From Austropuccinia psidii (lineage: Eukaryota > Basidiomycota > Pucciniomycetes > Pucciniales > Sphaerophragmiaceae): 64,000 bases of DNA. The stretch is taken from assembly GCA_023105745.1 (NCBI GenBank), contig JALGQZ010000002.1, positions 44,010,997-44,074,996 of the forward strand. The letters run 5' to 3'. The position numbers were made by a program, and so were the translations under genes. Under the pieces are notes generated by a model, which was given only the letters and a program-made list of their open reading frames with translations, was not told where the DNA came from and did not search any database. Positions 62,914-64,000 of the stretch are shown here, one piece after another (the first letter of the stretch is position 1; each line of letters begins with the position of its first letter).

Positions 62914-63965
62914 ATGAATCTCAACCACTTTGATAAAAGCTATTACCCACAAGAATTTGCATCACCCGGAGAATCAAATCTTTTACAAATATTAAATCAT
63001 CAGGCACAGAAGATTAAAGAGCTTAAAGAAAAAATAGAAAGCCGTGATCAGGATTTAACAACTCTTCTTACCCAAATTAACCTTCAAGGACCAAGTACAT
63101 CTCAAAGTAACCCATCAATAAAATCAAAAGGTAAACAGCCTCAAACCCCACGTTCAAGCCTTGCGAACAATCAAACTAGACCTCCAGCTAGAATCTCAAA
63201 TATTTCAAGCAAGATACCACGCCAAGTCAGCAAAGAAGCTCCTCAACAAACCTCTACTCCACCAAAAAAGCAAAACCCTAACCAACTCTTACTCAGTGAG
63301 GTTCCTGAGTCTTTCATTCCTACAAAGGTCAGAAATTTGGTAATTAGCTAAAATTCTTTGGCGGATAGAAAACTAATACATGTTATTTTTAACTTTAGAA
63401 AGCATTTTATGAACATATAAAAATACTCTGGGGTCTCATATATGAAAGATCCATACCAATATCTCCAGATTATTCCATGCTAAAAGAATTCAACTGCCGT
63501 TTCTCGTCTTTAAGTGAAATAGTGGCCCATTCTGAAAACACCACTTTGCCACCGCTAGTCCCAATAAAAGAAATCCTTACAATGAAAGGCTTCAAGCCAG
63601 GAAAGAAGAAATTTGGAACCTGCATTGTCAACATGAGTGACTTTGCAATCAAGTATATTATTTCATGTCTCGCCAAACTTGGGATTTGTCGATGGGCTCC
63701 AGATCTCAACAACCTCTGTGATACTTTGTACAACGAAGCCTGTAGAGTTAGTGCAATCCAAAAATTTCGTCAAGTTTCAATTAGTGGCGCGTATGAGTTC
63801 TTGAACGTCAACTTGACATATTTAGAAGATGTTTCGCTACTTACAAAGGTGTACAATCACTATGTCCATTATTACATGGCCCAACGATATAAGAAGGACG
63901 CCAAAGAAAGTGGAAGATATGCCAAGGATGAAGATAGAAGAGCTGTTTTGCGAGCCAGACTAAGG
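62914..63965 (+). CDS. Unrecognised multi-exon gene, 3' end beyond window
   Basis: Exon 1 is 62914-63327 (138 codons from the ATG) and exon 2 is 63399-63965 (189 codons). They are joined by a 71-bp intron (GTCAGA...CTTTAG) with ACTAATAC as a likely branch point. A further donor GTGAGT at 63966 shows the gene continues past the window. The N-terminus has a likely coiled coil (residues about 22-52, LLQILNHQAQKIKELKEKI) and a Pro/Gln/Ser-rich linker. Exon 2 encodes a well-composed globular region with FGTCIVNMSDFAIKYIISCL, VYNHYVHYYMAQRYKKDAKE and a basic end near RRAVLRARLR. It recalls a family of uncharacterised proteins I associate with rust genomes, but no function can be named. A role in a mobile element is possible. 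The start codon choice is the first ATG in frame; an upstream exon is possible (CTTTTCAG at about 62834-62841). Confidence 0.75.
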
Positions 63966-64000
63966 GTGAGTAAGATGATTATTTAGCTACCTCAAACTCA

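Overview
The window looks like a transposon-saturated stretch of a basidiomycete genome, most likely a rust fungus (Pucciniales). The reasons are the short introns with CTAAC-type branch points, the AT-rich and (by eye) CpG-poor intergenic DNA, and Ty3/gypsy polyproteins whose signature stretches resemble those I associate with rust genomes. A very large repeat-rich rust genome of the Austropuccinia type would fit, but the species is inference. I support only two host-type genes: a HAP2/NF-YA CCAAT-binding transcription factor (35005-36103, three exons, plus strand) and the 5' part of an unrecognised multi-exon gene running off the right edge (62914-63965 and beyond).

Layout. 1-5900: decayed DNA with a degenerate 25-bp box (GGTCCT..GCA.GAC..TAAACTGC) recurring between 3.2 and 5.9 kb. 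5963-11098: a broken Ty3/gypsy pol (family 1) with polypurine tract and 3' LTR. 11099-23972: two family-2 gypsy elements head to head. The minus-strand one (gag fragment, leader, truncated LTR) meets the plus-strand one (LTR 14148-15810, gag, protease-RT-RNase H, no integrase, 3' LTR). The 3' LTR is split by a 2.1-kb family-3 solo LTR flanked by a perfect GGCCT duplication. 24038-34024: the 3' end of a family-3 chromovirus (integrase C-terminus, chromodomain, polypurine tract, LTR) cut up by further family-3 LTR copies in both orientations. 34.7-36.1 kb: a GC- and CpG-richer island holding the HAP2 gene. 36.1-41.9 kb: AT-rich DNA with a perfect 32-bp palindrome. 41907-49932: two solo family-1 LTRs, both flanked by GTAG, then a solo family-3 LTR flanked by AGATT. 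53.7-56.4 kb: a tandem repeat of about 1-kb units with regularly placed palindromes. 59290-62.1 kb: a family-3 LTR interrupted by a family-1 LTR. 62.4-64 kb: the second gene region.

Three LTR families explain much of the window. Family 1 runs TGTGG...CCACA (about 1.9-2.6 kb, 4-bp duplications). Family 2 runs TGTCACA...TGTGACA (about 1.66 kb). Family 3 runs TGTGAGCC...CTTACA (about 1.8-2.1 kb, 5-bp duplications). Nearly all copies are solo or broken, so the locus records repeated nested insertion followed by LTR-LTR recombination and mutational decay. No bacterial-style operon, CRISPR, rRNA or tRNA gene was seen.

The least explained signals are an open reading frame inside the family-2 LTR that stays largely open in three copies, the palindrome-bearing 1-kb tandem array, the repeated GGTCCT box, and the roughly 3-kb-arm inverted repeat centred near 14.26 kb.
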